64,000 nucleotides of DNA from Clostridia bacterium (GCA_017501345.1 JAFVXC010000027.1:52153-116152), one strand, 5' to 3'. Shown: positions 26,181 to 33,734, numbered from the stretch's first letter. The notes: generated from the sequence alone by a model not told the origin. Made by a program: numbers and translations.

Positions 26181-27950
26181 CTATTGATACCATACGATCG
26201 CGTAATCCGACTCGGTAGCGATCGAAGGGCGGGTGGTATTGATATTATCCGCATATCTCGTTATGTGGATCTCGAAGGAAGTTTCATCAAAAGGCTCGAA
26301 TTCCAATATCTTGACGTTTTGGTATGCGTACAGTAAACCATGAATAAGCCCGCCGTAATCGTTGTAGACGTCAATTCCAAGAGTGGGCGTAGGAAAATCT
26401 TGCGTAAAGGTAACTGGTCGAATATATACAAAAGCAACTCTGACAGGATCCATCTCACTGCAATTCAAGCTGTGGCAGTTATAAGCCCCTAACGATTGTC
26501 CGATCGTCCCTTCGATCGTTCTCGTTTGACGGTGAACAATCGCTTGTCTGACCTTTTCTCCATCGATCACTCCTGCACCGAAGGTTTGATATTCGTCGTC
26601 TCCCGTTTCGTAGGAATGTTCGTCCATTGTGGAACAGACGATTGTTGCTTTGTTCAGCGCAGGATTGTTGAGATAAGCCGTGTCGCGAGACATCATAATT
26701 GCGATAATGGCTGTAATTATAGGTGCGGCAAAACTAGTACCTGGTTCAATCTCAGCAGAACCGTTAAATTTGGAACATCCCGGTGCTGAAATATCCGGTT
26801 TGGAGGGAAGCTGTGAGGATCCGCTGTAATAGCTCGATTGTTCATGCATGCAGTTGTTCCCGGCATCGAAGTTGCCAACAGATATAATGTTATAAGCCAT
26901 ACCACCACTGGTAATACCGTCTGCTCCTTCATTTCCGGCACTCTTCACAACGGTCAGATTATACGTGCATATAATTTGGTCTAAGTAATATGCGACCGCA
27001 CCGTATGTGTTGTCGGGATCGTATACACCGGTAGTCGGCGAGGAAATCGTAGCGCTAATGTTAACGACCGTAACACCGTTTTCCAGAAACCAATCAAATT
27101 CCTGTTGACAGACTACCGCTAATATTCCGCAATAGAAAGTCGCGTGAGGTGCAAGGGATGCAAGTATTTCCAAAACATCCGAAGCATGGTTGCTTTCACC
27201 AGCATTTGAATAATGACATATAATCTTTCCAGTAGCATTCAGCGAAGCATAGGCACTACGAGCCTCCGGATTTCCTCCGTCTATCATTCCAACCTTGACA
27301 GTAGTGTTTGTGGGCATAGAGCTTCGTAAAGCTCCTGCATTGATGTATTGAATATTATCTTCAATGGTATAACCAAAGGATCTTGAATTGTCTCCATTGG
27401 TGGTCGAAAGTGCAGGGGTGAGCTCGGTTTCCATCGTCCCTTCGTCATAGTAGTCTATGAATTCCACGACAGCAAGGTTCGAAATCGCTTTGATTCGCGC
27501 GGGGGTCAGCTCTGCAATAATAGTGGGGAGATAGACACTGGCGTAGACGATCTCGTCATCGGTCAAAAAATTCGATTCGAAGTGTGCGGTATAGGGCTCG
27601 TAGCAAAGGCGCAACGCGGCACGCTTGACTTCGATGGAGCGCGTCGTTTCATTCGGAGCGGTCGATGTTCGCTCTACTTCTTGAATGGTTTCGAGTCGCG
27701 TTTGAAAATCGGGTAGCGATTTGGTCGCGAGCGCTTCCTCGGTGTCGTAGTCCTTCAGCCAGATCGCAACGCGTATTTTTTCTTCACTGCGTGATTCCAT
27801 TATACTTTGTAAGGTCGTGGTGACGATCTGCGGTGCGGGGATTTTTGTCGTATCCAGCGCGCTTGCCGACATCAGAAAAGCAGGGTAGGCAAGCAGTACG
27901 CACAAAACGACTGCCAAGACTTTCAGGACGTTTTTGTTAGAATTTCTCAT
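26181..27950 (-). CDS. Secreted subtilisin-like serine protease (S8)
   Basis: 589 aa. Signal peptide about 1-32 (cleavage near SASALD), then an inhibitor-I9-like prodomain (about 58-170, with VAIWLKDYD and VVEFIDYYDEG). The catalytic domain has Asp224 (VGMIDGG), His255 (SNHASDVLEI), oxyanion Asn340 (KSAGNEG) and Ser406 (GTSFAAP). The His motif is NHASD instead of the usual HGTHV. About 150 residues follow the catalytic core, without a sortase motif or SLH repeats. The transcript starts from leader cassette B and continues into lipoprotein LP4. Probably cleaves proteins or peptides outside the cell. Confidence 0.92.
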   Translation of the reverse strand: MRNSNKNVLKVLAVVLCVLLAYPAFLMSASALDTTKIPAPQIVTTTLQSIMESRSEEKIRVAIWLKDYDTEEALATKSLPDFQTRLETIQEVERTSTAPNETTRSIEVKRAALRLCYEPYTAHFESNFLTDDEIVYASVYLPTIIAELTPARIKAISNLAVVEFIDYYDEGTMETELTPALSTTNGDNSRSFGYTIEDNIQYINAGALRSSMPTNTTVKVGMIDGGNPEARSAYASLNATGKIICHYSNAGESNHASDVLEILASLAPHATFYCGILAVVCQQEFDWFLENGVTVVNISATISSPTTGVYDPDNTYGAVAYYLDQIICTYNLTVVKSAGNEGADGITSGGMAYNIISVGNFDAGNNCMHEQSSYYSGSSQLPSKPDISAPGCSKFNGSAEIEPGTSFAAPIITAIIAIMMSRDTAYLNNPALNKATIVCSTMDEHSYETGDDEYQTFGAGVIDGEKVRQAIVHRQTRTIEGTIGQSLGAYNCHSLNCSEMDPVRVAFVYIRPVTFTQDFPTPTLGIDVYNDYGGLIHGLLYAYQNVKILEFEPFDETSFEIHITRYADNINTTRPSIATESDYAIVWYQ

Positions 27951-27985
27951 AATGACGTCTCCTTTCGAAAAATATTTGTAAAATC

Positions 27986-28195
27986 AAAAAGCGCACGGAT
28001 ACCCCTTACGAAGGATCCGTACGCCGCTTGCACATTTGATGTCAATATACCGTAGAAAGTCGTGCGCGGAACCTTCCGTTCGGGCGAGGCTTTCTGTTTA
28101 CGACTCTATTTTACCATATTTTTCCGCGTCTGTCAAGGAGCGCACGCGAATTTTGTGCGGGCTTTCTTTTGACAAAATTCGACAGCGGGGTGGCA
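27986..28195 (-). promoter_or_regulatory. Conserved promoter-leader-terminator cassette, copy B
   Basis: Minus strand: GTCGAATTTTGTC, TTGACA (28131-28136), 17-bp spacer, TAAAAT (28108-28113), GAGTCGTAAACAGAAAGCC, CGGAAGGTTCCG hairpin, GCGCACGACTTTC, TACGGTATATTGACATCAAA, then terminator arms GCGTACGGATCC/GGTATCCGTGCGC and TTTTTG (27986-28023). The subtilase ATG is about 35 nt beyond the terminator. From the promoter to the terminator it is nearly identical to copy C at 29.6 kb, which points the other way. Confidence 0.85.
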
Positions 28196-28200
28196 AGCCA

Positions 28201-28262
28201 ACCGACAACGTAAAAGCATCGATCTCTCCTCGCGGAGACGGCGGTGCTTTTTTGTTTTGCAC
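28201..28262 (+). repeat. Exact second copy of the secG terminator block
   Basis: All 62 bases match 25298-25359. Here it lies upstream of the oxidoreductase promoter and behind the divergent leader B. It can still form the terminator hairpin and may insulate the two units. Confidence 0.92.
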
Positions 28263-28335
28263 ACCGAGGACGTAGGATGAGATGCCGTGTGAGATCGAAA
28301 CAGCAATATTTGTCCGAAAAAACCCGATTGATGTC

Positions 28336-28364
28336 TTGAAAAGTGGCAGGCGTTGTCTTATACT
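28336..28364 (+). promoter_or_regulatory. Promoter for the Gfo/Idh oxidoreductase gene
   Basis: TTGAAA at 28336-28341, 17-bp spacer, TATACT at 28359-28364. Confidence 0.78.
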
Positions 28365-28431
28365 AAAAACACGAACAGACCCGCTCACGCATCGGGCGGG
28401 GAAGCAAAAACCGAAAGGAGCTGTGACGGAT

Positions 28432-29520
28432 ATGGAACAGAAGAAGGTAAACGGTGCCGTAATTGGCTACGGCGGTATGGGAGGCTGGCACGTTCGCTAC
28501 CTCAGAGAAAGCGACCGCGTGCATCTGTGCGGCATCTATGACATCAAGGAGGCGAGAAGAGCGGCTGCCGAGGAGGCGGGTGTCTACGCATATCCCTCGT
28601 GGGAGGCGGTGCTGAAGGACGAAAAGGTCGATTTCGTGACCCTTGCCGTTCCGAACGAGCTGCATAAGCCCCTTGCGATCGAGGCGCTCCGTGCGGGCAA
28701 GCACGTGATCTCCGAGAAGCCCGTGACCCTTGACTGCGTCGAGCTCGACGAGATCTGCAAGGTCGCCGAGGAGACGGGCAAGCTCTTCACGGCGCATCAG
28801 AACCGCCGTTGGGACTGCGACTACCTGATGACGCGCGAGGCGTACCGCTCGGGTAAGCTCGGCAAGATTACCTCGGTCGAATCCCGCTACCAGGGCTCGC
28901 GCGGCATCCCCGGCGACTGGAGAGGCAAGAAGGAGCACGGCGGCGGTATGATCTACGACTGGGGCGTGCACCTGATCGACCAGATGCTCGGCATCATCGA
29001 CGACAAGAGGATTGAGAGCGTCTATTGCCGCTGTGACCATATCACGAACGACGAGGTGGACGACGGCTTCAAGCTCGATCTCCACTTCGAGGGCGGTCTC
29101 CTCGGACACATCGAGGTCGGAACGACCAACTTTATCTCGCTCCCGCGCTTCTATATCACGGGTGTGAACGGCACGGGCGTTGTAAACGACTGGAGAGACG
29201 AGTGCCGCGTCGTGCTTTGTAAGACGTGGGAGGATAAGGACGTCGCACCTGTCGTCACCTCTGCGGGCTTCACGAAGACGATGGCACCGAGAGACGAAAA
29301 GACGACAACCGAGTACACGATCCCGCGTCCCGCATCCGACGTGCACGAGTTCTACCGCAATTTTGCGGATGCGATCCTCGCAAATGATCCCGCGCTCCTG
29401 CTCGTCACCCACGCGCAGCTGAAGAGATCGATGAAGCTGATGCTCGCGGCGTTCGAGTCGGACGCCCTCGGCGCACCCGTTAAGATCGAGGACGAGGCGA
29501 TCGCAAGACCGATCCGATAA
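28432..29520 (+). CDS. Gfo/Idh/MocA family oxidoreductase
   Basis: 362 aa from ATG 28432 (MEQKKVNGAVIGYGGMGGWH; GAAAGGAG upstream). Rossmann motif GAVIGYGGMGGWHVRYL and HVISEKPVTLDCVELDEI with catalytic Lys. The substrate domain has GGGMIYDWGVHLIDQMLG, where Asp/His in DWGVHLID is the usual active-site pair. NAD-dependent sugar or cyclitol dehydrogenase; substrate not assignable. Own promoter and terminator. The gene is enclosed by inverted copies B and C of the leader cassette. Confidence 0.9.
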   Translation: MEQKKVNGAVIGYGGMGGWHVRYLRESDRVHLCGIYDIKEARRAAAEEAGVYAYPSWEAVLKDEKVDFVTLAVPNELHKPLAIEALRAGKHVISEKPVTLDCVELDEICKVAEETGKLFTAHQNRRWDCDYLMTREAYRSGKLGKITSVESRYQGSRGIPGDWRGKKEHGGGMIYDWGVHLIDQMLGIIDDKRIESVYCRCDHITNDEVDDGFKLDLHFEGGLLGHIEVGTTNFISLPRFYITGVNGTGVVNDWRDECRVVLCKTWEDKDVAPVVTSAGFTKTMAPRDEKTTTEYTIPRPASDVHEFYRNFADAILANDPALLLVTHAQLKRSMKLMLAAFESDALGAPVKIEDEAIARPIR

Positions 29521-29544
29521 GCGAAAGAGAATCACGCACCCGAA

Positions 29545-29570
29545 GGGGCGAACGCAGTTCGCCCCTTTTT
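29545..29570 (+). terminator. Terminator of the oxidoreductase gene
   Basis: Perfect GGGGCGAAC/GTTCGCCCC hairpin with a GCA loop and five T. Confidence 0.92.
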
Positions 29571-29584
29571 GCCTCCCCGAATTC

Positions 29585-29787
29585 CGTCGGATTTTGTCAA
29601 AAAGAAAGCATCCGCAAAAATTGCGCGCGCCCTCTTGACAGTCGCGGAAAAATTTGGTAAAATAGAGTCGTAAACAGAAAGCCTCGTAGGGGTGCTACGC
29701 TTCCGCGCACGACTTTCTACGGTATATTGACATCAAATGTGCAAGCGGCGTACGGATCCTTCGTAAGGGGTATCCGTGCGCTTTTTG
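29585..29787 (+). promoter_or_regulatory. Conserved promoter-leader-terminator cassette, copy C
   Basis: GTCGGATTTTGTCAAAAAG, TTGACA (29635-29640), 17-bp spacer, TAAAAT (29658-29663), AGTCGT (29666-29671), apical hairpin CGTAGGGGTGCTACG in place of CGGAAGGTTCCG in copies A and B, ACGACT (29709-29714), TATATTGACATCAAATGTGC, terminator arms GCGTACGGATCC (29748-29759) and GGTATCCGTGCGC (29769-29781), then TTTTTG. The replaced apical loop still pairs, which favours a functional RNA structure. The gene it serves, LP2, begins 200 nt downstream. Confidence 0.85.
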
Positions 29788-29943
29788 ATTTGTCCGCAGG
29801 GGGGAGACCTCTCCGTCGGCTACGCCGCCACCGTCTCGCCTGTGGGCTCGGTCTCGCCACGGCTCTGACACCACACCGTGGTGTCATTCACTGCCGTGGC
29901 GCCGCTTCGCGTCCCAAAGGGGGAGGCTTTACGCCCCCCATTC
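29788..29943 (+). repeat. Palindromic repeat R2, second leader copy
   Basis: Reverse-complement match of 20199-20335: CCTCTCCGTCGGCTACGCC, GGCTCTGACACCACACCGTG palindrome, GGCGCCGCTTCGCGTCCC, then the GGGGGAGGCTTTACGCCCCC hairpin. It lies between the leader terminator and the LP2 ribosome site, in the same orientation to the gene as in LP1. Confidence 0.9.
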
Positions 29944-29986
29944 AATGGACACAACATTTCGCATTTTTGAAAGGAGGAACCTGACA

Positions 29987-30679
29987 ATGAAAAAATTACT
30001 ATGCCTGCTCCTCGTGCTATGTGTCCTATTCTGTGTCGGATGCACGAACACGCAGGGCGGGGACGAGCCCTCGGATACGCCGCAGGACAGCGGCTCAGGC
30101 GAGCAGAATCCTCCGGGCGAATCATCGGGCGAATGGATGCCGACCGAGGAATACACCCCTGCGTGGCACCTTTCGGAGACGCTTCAAAATGAGATCACAC
30201 TCCCCGAGGTGCCCAAGGAGCTGTCGGGATATGTCGTAAGGGTTCCGAAGGTGTACGAGGAAATATGCGACGGCGTTCTGTTCCGGGTCGAATTTTTCCA
30301 CGAATACTACCCCCTCGGCTCACTGATACAGGTCAGGGTCCAAATGCAAAACAACACGGGGAAGGAGATCGTTTACGGCAGCAATTCTTCTGCGTTAGGG
30401 GATTTCTGCCTTAAAGGGCAGAGCAAAAGCCTTTATTGGAGAGAATCTATCCTTGACCCCGGGAATGTAAACGGAGAAGATTTCTATTTTACGTGTGTTA
30501 GCCGGGAGACAGAATTTCCTGCGGGTGAAACGTTTACGTACGAGCGCGTCTATACCGCAGAGCCCTCGTTCTTTACGAGCGACGGAGCCTTCGTATTCCG
30601 TTTCTCACTATTTGAAGTCAAAACCGGGATAAACCGATCCATCGAGGTTCCAATCTCCGTTGTGATGCTTCCGGAATGA
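29987..30679 (+). CDS. Lipoprotein, family LP member 2
   Basis: 230 aa from ATG 29987 (AAAGGAGGAAC upstream). The signal peptide MKKLLCLLLVLCVLFCVGC is identical to that of LP1, followed by a Gly/Ser/Glu/Pro-rich linker to about residue 60. The mature domain has WHLSETLQNEITLPE, YEEICDGVLFRVEFFHEYYP and GSLIQVRVQMQNNTGKEIVY. The 5' part and leader are nearly identical to LP1 while the 3' part has diverged, the pattern of a recent duplication. Followed 22 bp later by LP3. Confidence 0.86.
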   Translation: MKKLLCLLLVLCVLFCVGCTNTQGGDEPSDTPQDSGSGEQNPPGESSGEWMPTEEYTPAWHLSETLQNEITLPEVPKELSGYVVRVPKVYEEICDGVLFRVEFFHEYYPLGSLIQVRVQMQNNTGKEIVYGSNSSALGDFCLKGQSKSLYWRESILDPGNVNGEDFYFTCVSRETEFPAGETFTYERVYTAEPSFFTSDGAFVFRFSLFEVKTGINRSIEVPISVVMLPE

Positions 30680-30701
30680 AGAAAAAAGGAGGAAACTGAC
30701 A

Positions 30702-31379
30702 ATGAAAAAGCTATTTTGTCTGCTTCTCGTGTTGTGCGTCCTGCTCTCGGTCGGATGTACAAACACGCAGGGCGGCGGCGAGACTACTACTGGTCCGAAT
30801 GGCGACGAAACGACCGCCGACCCGAACGGCGGGGAGACGACGGGCGCGCAGAATCCACCCATCGAATACACCCCACAGTGGCATCTTTCGGGAACGTTCA
30901 ACGGCGACCTGCTCGTTTCGTATGATGAAAATGACGGCTATATGATCAAGATCCCGCAGACTCAATATGAGGAGAATATTAACGGCTTCCTTTTCCATAT
31001 CGACTTTTTTGAGGACTACTATCCCGCAGGCACAATGATGCAATATAGAGTCTCGATCACGAACAATACGAGCGAGGACATTCGGTATGACGCAAAATCC
31101 ACGATCGGCAGGATCACGAACGGAAGCGGTCGGTCAGAGCTTTTTTCCGTGGTATATCCAACGAATTTGGATTATTTTACGGACGACGTTGACGAGCGCA
31201 CGCTTCCTATGGGTAAAACGGTCGTGTTTGAGTGTGCAACCCGTGTGGATAACTCCTTTTTTGCAGAAGGGGACTACACGTTACACATCAATTTGAGGAG
31301 GCTTTCCTCCTCGGCCTCCCCACCGCGTGAATACGCCGCATTCTCTTACCCGGTAGAGGTTAAAAATTTCAATCGGTAA
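30702..31379 (+). CDS. Lipoprotein, family LP member 3
   Basis: 225 aa. Signal peptide MKKLFCLLLVLCVLLSVGC with lipid Cys at 19, then TNTQGGGE and a short repeat of Gly-Asp/Glu-Thr-Thr units (GDETTADPNGGETTG). The mature domain has YTPQWHLSGTFNGDLLVSYD, YEENINGFLFHIDFFEDYYP and GTMMQYRVSITNNTSEDIRY. AAGGAGG is placed just before the start. It is second in the LP2-LP3 unit; no separate promoter is evident in the 22-bp gap. Confidence 0.85.
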   Translation: MKKLFCLLLVLCVLLSVGCTNTQGGGETTTGPNGDETTADPNGGETTGAQNPPIEYTPQWHLSGTFNGDLLVSYDENDGYMIKIPQTQYEENINGFLFHIDFFEDYYPAGTMMQYRVSITNNTSEDIRYDAKSTIGRITNGSGRSELFSVVYPTNLDYFTDDVDERTLPMGKTVVFECATRVDNSFFAEGDYTLHINLRRLSSSASPPREYAAFSYPVEVKNFNR

Positions 31380-31410
31380 CAGACCTTTCACGGTAGGTCT
31401 GAAACAAAAA

Positions 31411-31445
31411 GGGTGAGCCCGTGCCGCAAGGCGCGAGGCTCACCC
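31411..31445. repeat. GTGAGCC-type hairpin, inverted third copy
   Basis: GGGTGAGCCC/GAGGCTCACCC arms with a CGTGCCGCAAGGCGC loop. The T-rich side is on the minus strand (AACAAAAA before 31411), so as a terminator for LP3 on the plus strand it is weak; a smaller AGACCT/AGGTCT hairpin lies just before. Confidence 0.7.
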
Positions 31446-31514
31446 GCAGCATTTGTTCCCGAAATCCGTCGCACCCTGCCGAAAAGAATTTCGTACGAAA
31501 TTCGCGGTAGCCCC

Positions 31515-31543
31515 TTGACAAACGGGACGGACGGGAGTATAAT
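31515..31543 (+). promoter_or_regulatory. tRNA-Gly promoter
   Basis: TTGACA at 31515-31520, 17-bp spacer, TATAAT at 31538-31543. Confidence 0.9.
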
Positions 31544-31558
31544 AGGGAACGGAAAAAC

Positions 31559-31629
31559 GCAGGTATAGCCCAGTGGTAAGGCAGCAGCTTCCCAAGCTGC
31601 GGAGGCGGGTTCGATTCCCGTTACCTGCT
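31559..31629 (+). tRNA. tRNA-Gly(CCC)
   Basis: Cloverleaf with acceptor GCAGGTA/TACCTGC, D-arm GCCCAGTGGTAAGGC, anticodon stem GCAGC/GCTGC around loop TTCCCAA (anticodon CCC) and T-arm GGTTCGATTCC. 71 nt; CCA is not encoded. Reads GGG. Confidence 0.95.
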
Positions 31630-31669
31630 TCCGGTCGGGGGAATGTCCCCGATCCACCTCTGTGGTGTT

Positions 31670-31712
31670 GGTTAGCGGTTTGCTTGGTCGGCGGTCGCTA
31701 ACCTTTTTTATT
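31670..31712 (+). terminator. tRNA-Gly terminator
   Basis: GGTTAGCG (31670-31677) pairs with CGCTAACC (31696-31703), followed by TTTTTTATTT. Confidence 0.85.
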
Positions 31713-31721
31713 TGCCGTAAA

Positions 31722-31860
31722 GGCTCCCTCCGGGAGGGAGCTCCCGCGAAGCGGGTGAGGGAGAGTGCGTAAAGAATGAAGTTTTGCTACATCCTATCTT
31801 GACGCAGGCTCCTTCCGTCTTTTGCCTTTGGCAAAATCCACCTCCCTCTCGGAGGGAGGC
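31722..31860. mobile_element. MITE-like double-hairpin element
   Basis: Left end GGCTCCCTCCGGGAGGGAGC plus CCCGCGAAGCGGG; right end CCTTTGGCAAAATCCACC plus CTCCCTCTCGGAGGGAGGC. The ends are related in inverse. 139 bp, no coding capacity. The same plan as the element at 54148-54269. Probably non-autonomous; no transposase in the window. Confidence 0.6.
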
Positions 31861-31937
31861 TTATGGTAAGCTGCATTCCCAAGTTCACCTTTCGCCCGCA
31901 AAATCTTCGGAAAGCAAAAGATTTTCTTGCCGAGCCC

Positions 31938-31966
31938 TTGCTTTTTTTGCGCGTTCGGTGTATAAT
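31938..31966 (+). promoter_or_regulatory. Promoter for the EEP-family gene
   Basis: TTGCTT at 31938-31943, 17-bp spacer, TATAAT at 31961-31966. Confidence 0.82.
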
Positions 31967-32023
31967 ACTGTATCGGACTGTGTCCGCATCCCCAAATACA
32001 GGAAAACGAAAGGAGACCGCAAA

Positions 32024-32794
32024 ATGTCTGTAAAGATCAAGGTCTGCACCTTTAATCTTCGTACCCCGGTCGAAAAGGACGGGATCAACTATTTCCCGAA
32101 CCGCAAGGGGCGCATCCTCGACGTGATCGAGCAGGAGAAGCCCGATCTCATCGGCTTTCAGGAGGTCGCGAACGAGGCTCGCCGCTGGCTCCGCACGGCG
32201 CTCGACGGCTACGTTATCGTCGGATGCGGCAGAGGGTCTGATTTCACGGGAGAGGCGATGATCATCGCCTACAAGAGAGACGCCTTCGACCTTGTCTCGA
32301 TGGAGACCTTCTGGCTGTCGACCGCACCGTCCGTTCCCGGAAGCCGCTACGGCGTCGATCAAAGCAGCTGTCCGCGCAGCGTGACTGCCGTCGTTCTCGA
32401 GCACGAGGGAAGTGCCTCGCCCTTCCTCTTCCTTAACACCCATCTCGATCACAAGGGCGCGACGGCGCGTCTGCTCGGCGCGATCCAGATCCTGCAGTAC
32501 GTGTCGGAGAAGGGTCTGCCCTTCGTTCTGACGGGCGACTTCAACGCGACGCCCGACGCCCCCGAGATCACGGCGTTCACGGCGTGCAAGGATCGCGAGA
32601 TCGTCGACGTCACGCGCGAGATCCCGACGACCTTCCACAAGTTCGGCGAGCGGAAGGACCCCCTTAAGATCGACTACATCTTCACCGATATGCCGTCTGA
32701 TCCCGCAGAGTCCTATGCGGTCGAGGATAACCCCGTAGATGGACTTTACATTTCCGACCACCGCCCCGTCATCGGCTTTGTGACGGTCGAATAA
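32024..32794 (+). CDS. Endonuclease/exonuclease/phosphatase (EEP) family protein
   Basis: 256 aa from ATG 32024 (MSVKIKVCTFNLR; GAAAGGAG upstream). Family landmarks: CTFNLR (Asn), LIGFQEV (metal-binding Glu), LFLNTHLDHKG (His), LTGDFNATPDAPEI (Asp and Asn) and ISDHRPVIG (Asp-His). No signal peptide, so intracellular. Relatives include DNases, phospholipases and sugar/inositol phosphatases; size and simplicity do not allow a choice. Confidence 0.88.
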   Translation: MSVKIKVCTFNLRTPVEKDGINYFPNRKGRILDVIEQEKPDLIGFQEVANEARRWLRTALDGYVIVGCGRGSDFTGEAMIIAYKRDAFDLVSMETFWLSTAPSVPGSRYGVDQSSCPRSVTAVVLEHEGSASPFLFLNTHLDHKGATARLLGAIQILQYVSEKGLPFVLTGDFNATPDAPEITAFTACKDREIVDVTREIPTTFHKFGERKDPLKIDYIFTDMPSDPAESYAVEDNPVDGLYISDHRPVIGFVTVE

Positions 32795-32801
32795 GCGCGA
32801 C

Positions 32802-33734
32802 GTGGAGCAGGTTTTTCCAAGCTACTACCGTCGGTTCTCCTGCAAGGCAGGCGCGTGCCGCCATAGCTGCTGCCGCGGGTGGGAGATCGATATTGACGAC
32901 AGGACCCTCGCGCGGTACGAGAGGGAATCGGGAGATCTCGGTGATCGCCTCCGCGCACACATCTCGCGCGACGGCACGCCGCACTTCATCCTCACGCCGG
33001 GCGACAGCTGTCCCTTCCTTCGCACGGACGGACTGTGCGAATTGATCCTTTCCTGCGGCGAGGACATCCTCTGTGAGATCTGCCGCGAGCATCCGCGCTT
33101 CCATAACGAGCTCCCGGACAGGATCGAGAGCGGTCTCGGGCTCTCATGCGAGGCGGCGGCGGAGCTGATCCTCGGAGAACCTGACTGCGTCACCCTCGAG
33201 GGATTTGACGGCGCACCGTCGGACGACCCCATTATAGCACTCCGCGACGCCTGCATCAAGGTCTTGCAGGATCGCACGAGAGAGCTTGACACGCGCGTGT
33301 CGGATATGCTCGCCCTTGTCGGCGCGGAAATGCCCGAGCGCGATCTCGGGGCGTGGTCAGATCTCCTTCTGTCCCTCGAATGCCTCGACCCTACGTGGAC
33401 CACCCTCATAACCGAGCTGAAGCGCGACGGTGGAATGGTCGGGTCCCCTATCCTTACAGCCTACACGAAAGCGCGAGAGAGAGAACACGAGCAACTCCTC
33501 GTCTATCTCGTCTACCGCTATATGGCAAGCGCCTTTGACGAAGCGGAGGCGCGGGAGATCGCGGAGTTTGCCGCCTTTTCGTACGAGCTCGTCCGCTCGC
33601 TCGGCGCCCTGCTCCTTCGAAAGAGGGGCAAATTCGACTTCGAAGACCTCGCAGATCTCGTGCGGCTCTTTTCCTCCGAGATCGAATACTGTGAGGAGAA
33701 CGTCGAAGCGATCAGGGATTTTTTAAGAATGTAA
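32802..33734 (+). CDS. FliB-family Cys-cluster protein (flagellin lysine N-methylase-like)
   Basis: 310 aa from a GTG start seven bp after the EEP stop, probably translationally coupled as no strong ribosome site is seen. N-terminal cysteine motifs CKAGACRHSCCRGWEIDID, SCPFLRTDGLCELI and CEICREHPRF fit a metal (probably Fe-S) cluster site of the FliB/YkgJ type. The C-terminal helical half lacks recognisable motifs. The family's name comes from Salmonella FliB; no flagellar gene is in this window, so the substrate is open. Confidence 0.78.
   Translation: MEQVFPSYYRRFSCKAGACRHSCCRGWEIDIDDRTLARYERESGDLGDRLRAHISRDGTPHFILTPGDSCPFLRTDGLCELILSCGEDILCEICREHPRFHNELPDRIESGLGLSCEAAAELILGEPDCVTLEGFDGAPSDDPIIALRDACIKVLQDRTRELDTRVSDMLALVGAEMPERDLGAWSDLLLSLECLDPTWTTLITELKRDGGMVGSPILTAYTKAREREHEQLLVYLVYRYMASAFDEAEAREIAEFAAFSYELVRSLGALLLRKRGKFDFEDLADLVRLFSSEIEYCEENVEAIRDFLRM

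Noticed and set aside
27986..29787. Phase-variable invertible promoter
   Set aside because: Inverted repeats are present, but each copy carries a complete promoter facing outward, so inversion would not switch expression; no recombinase gene is near.
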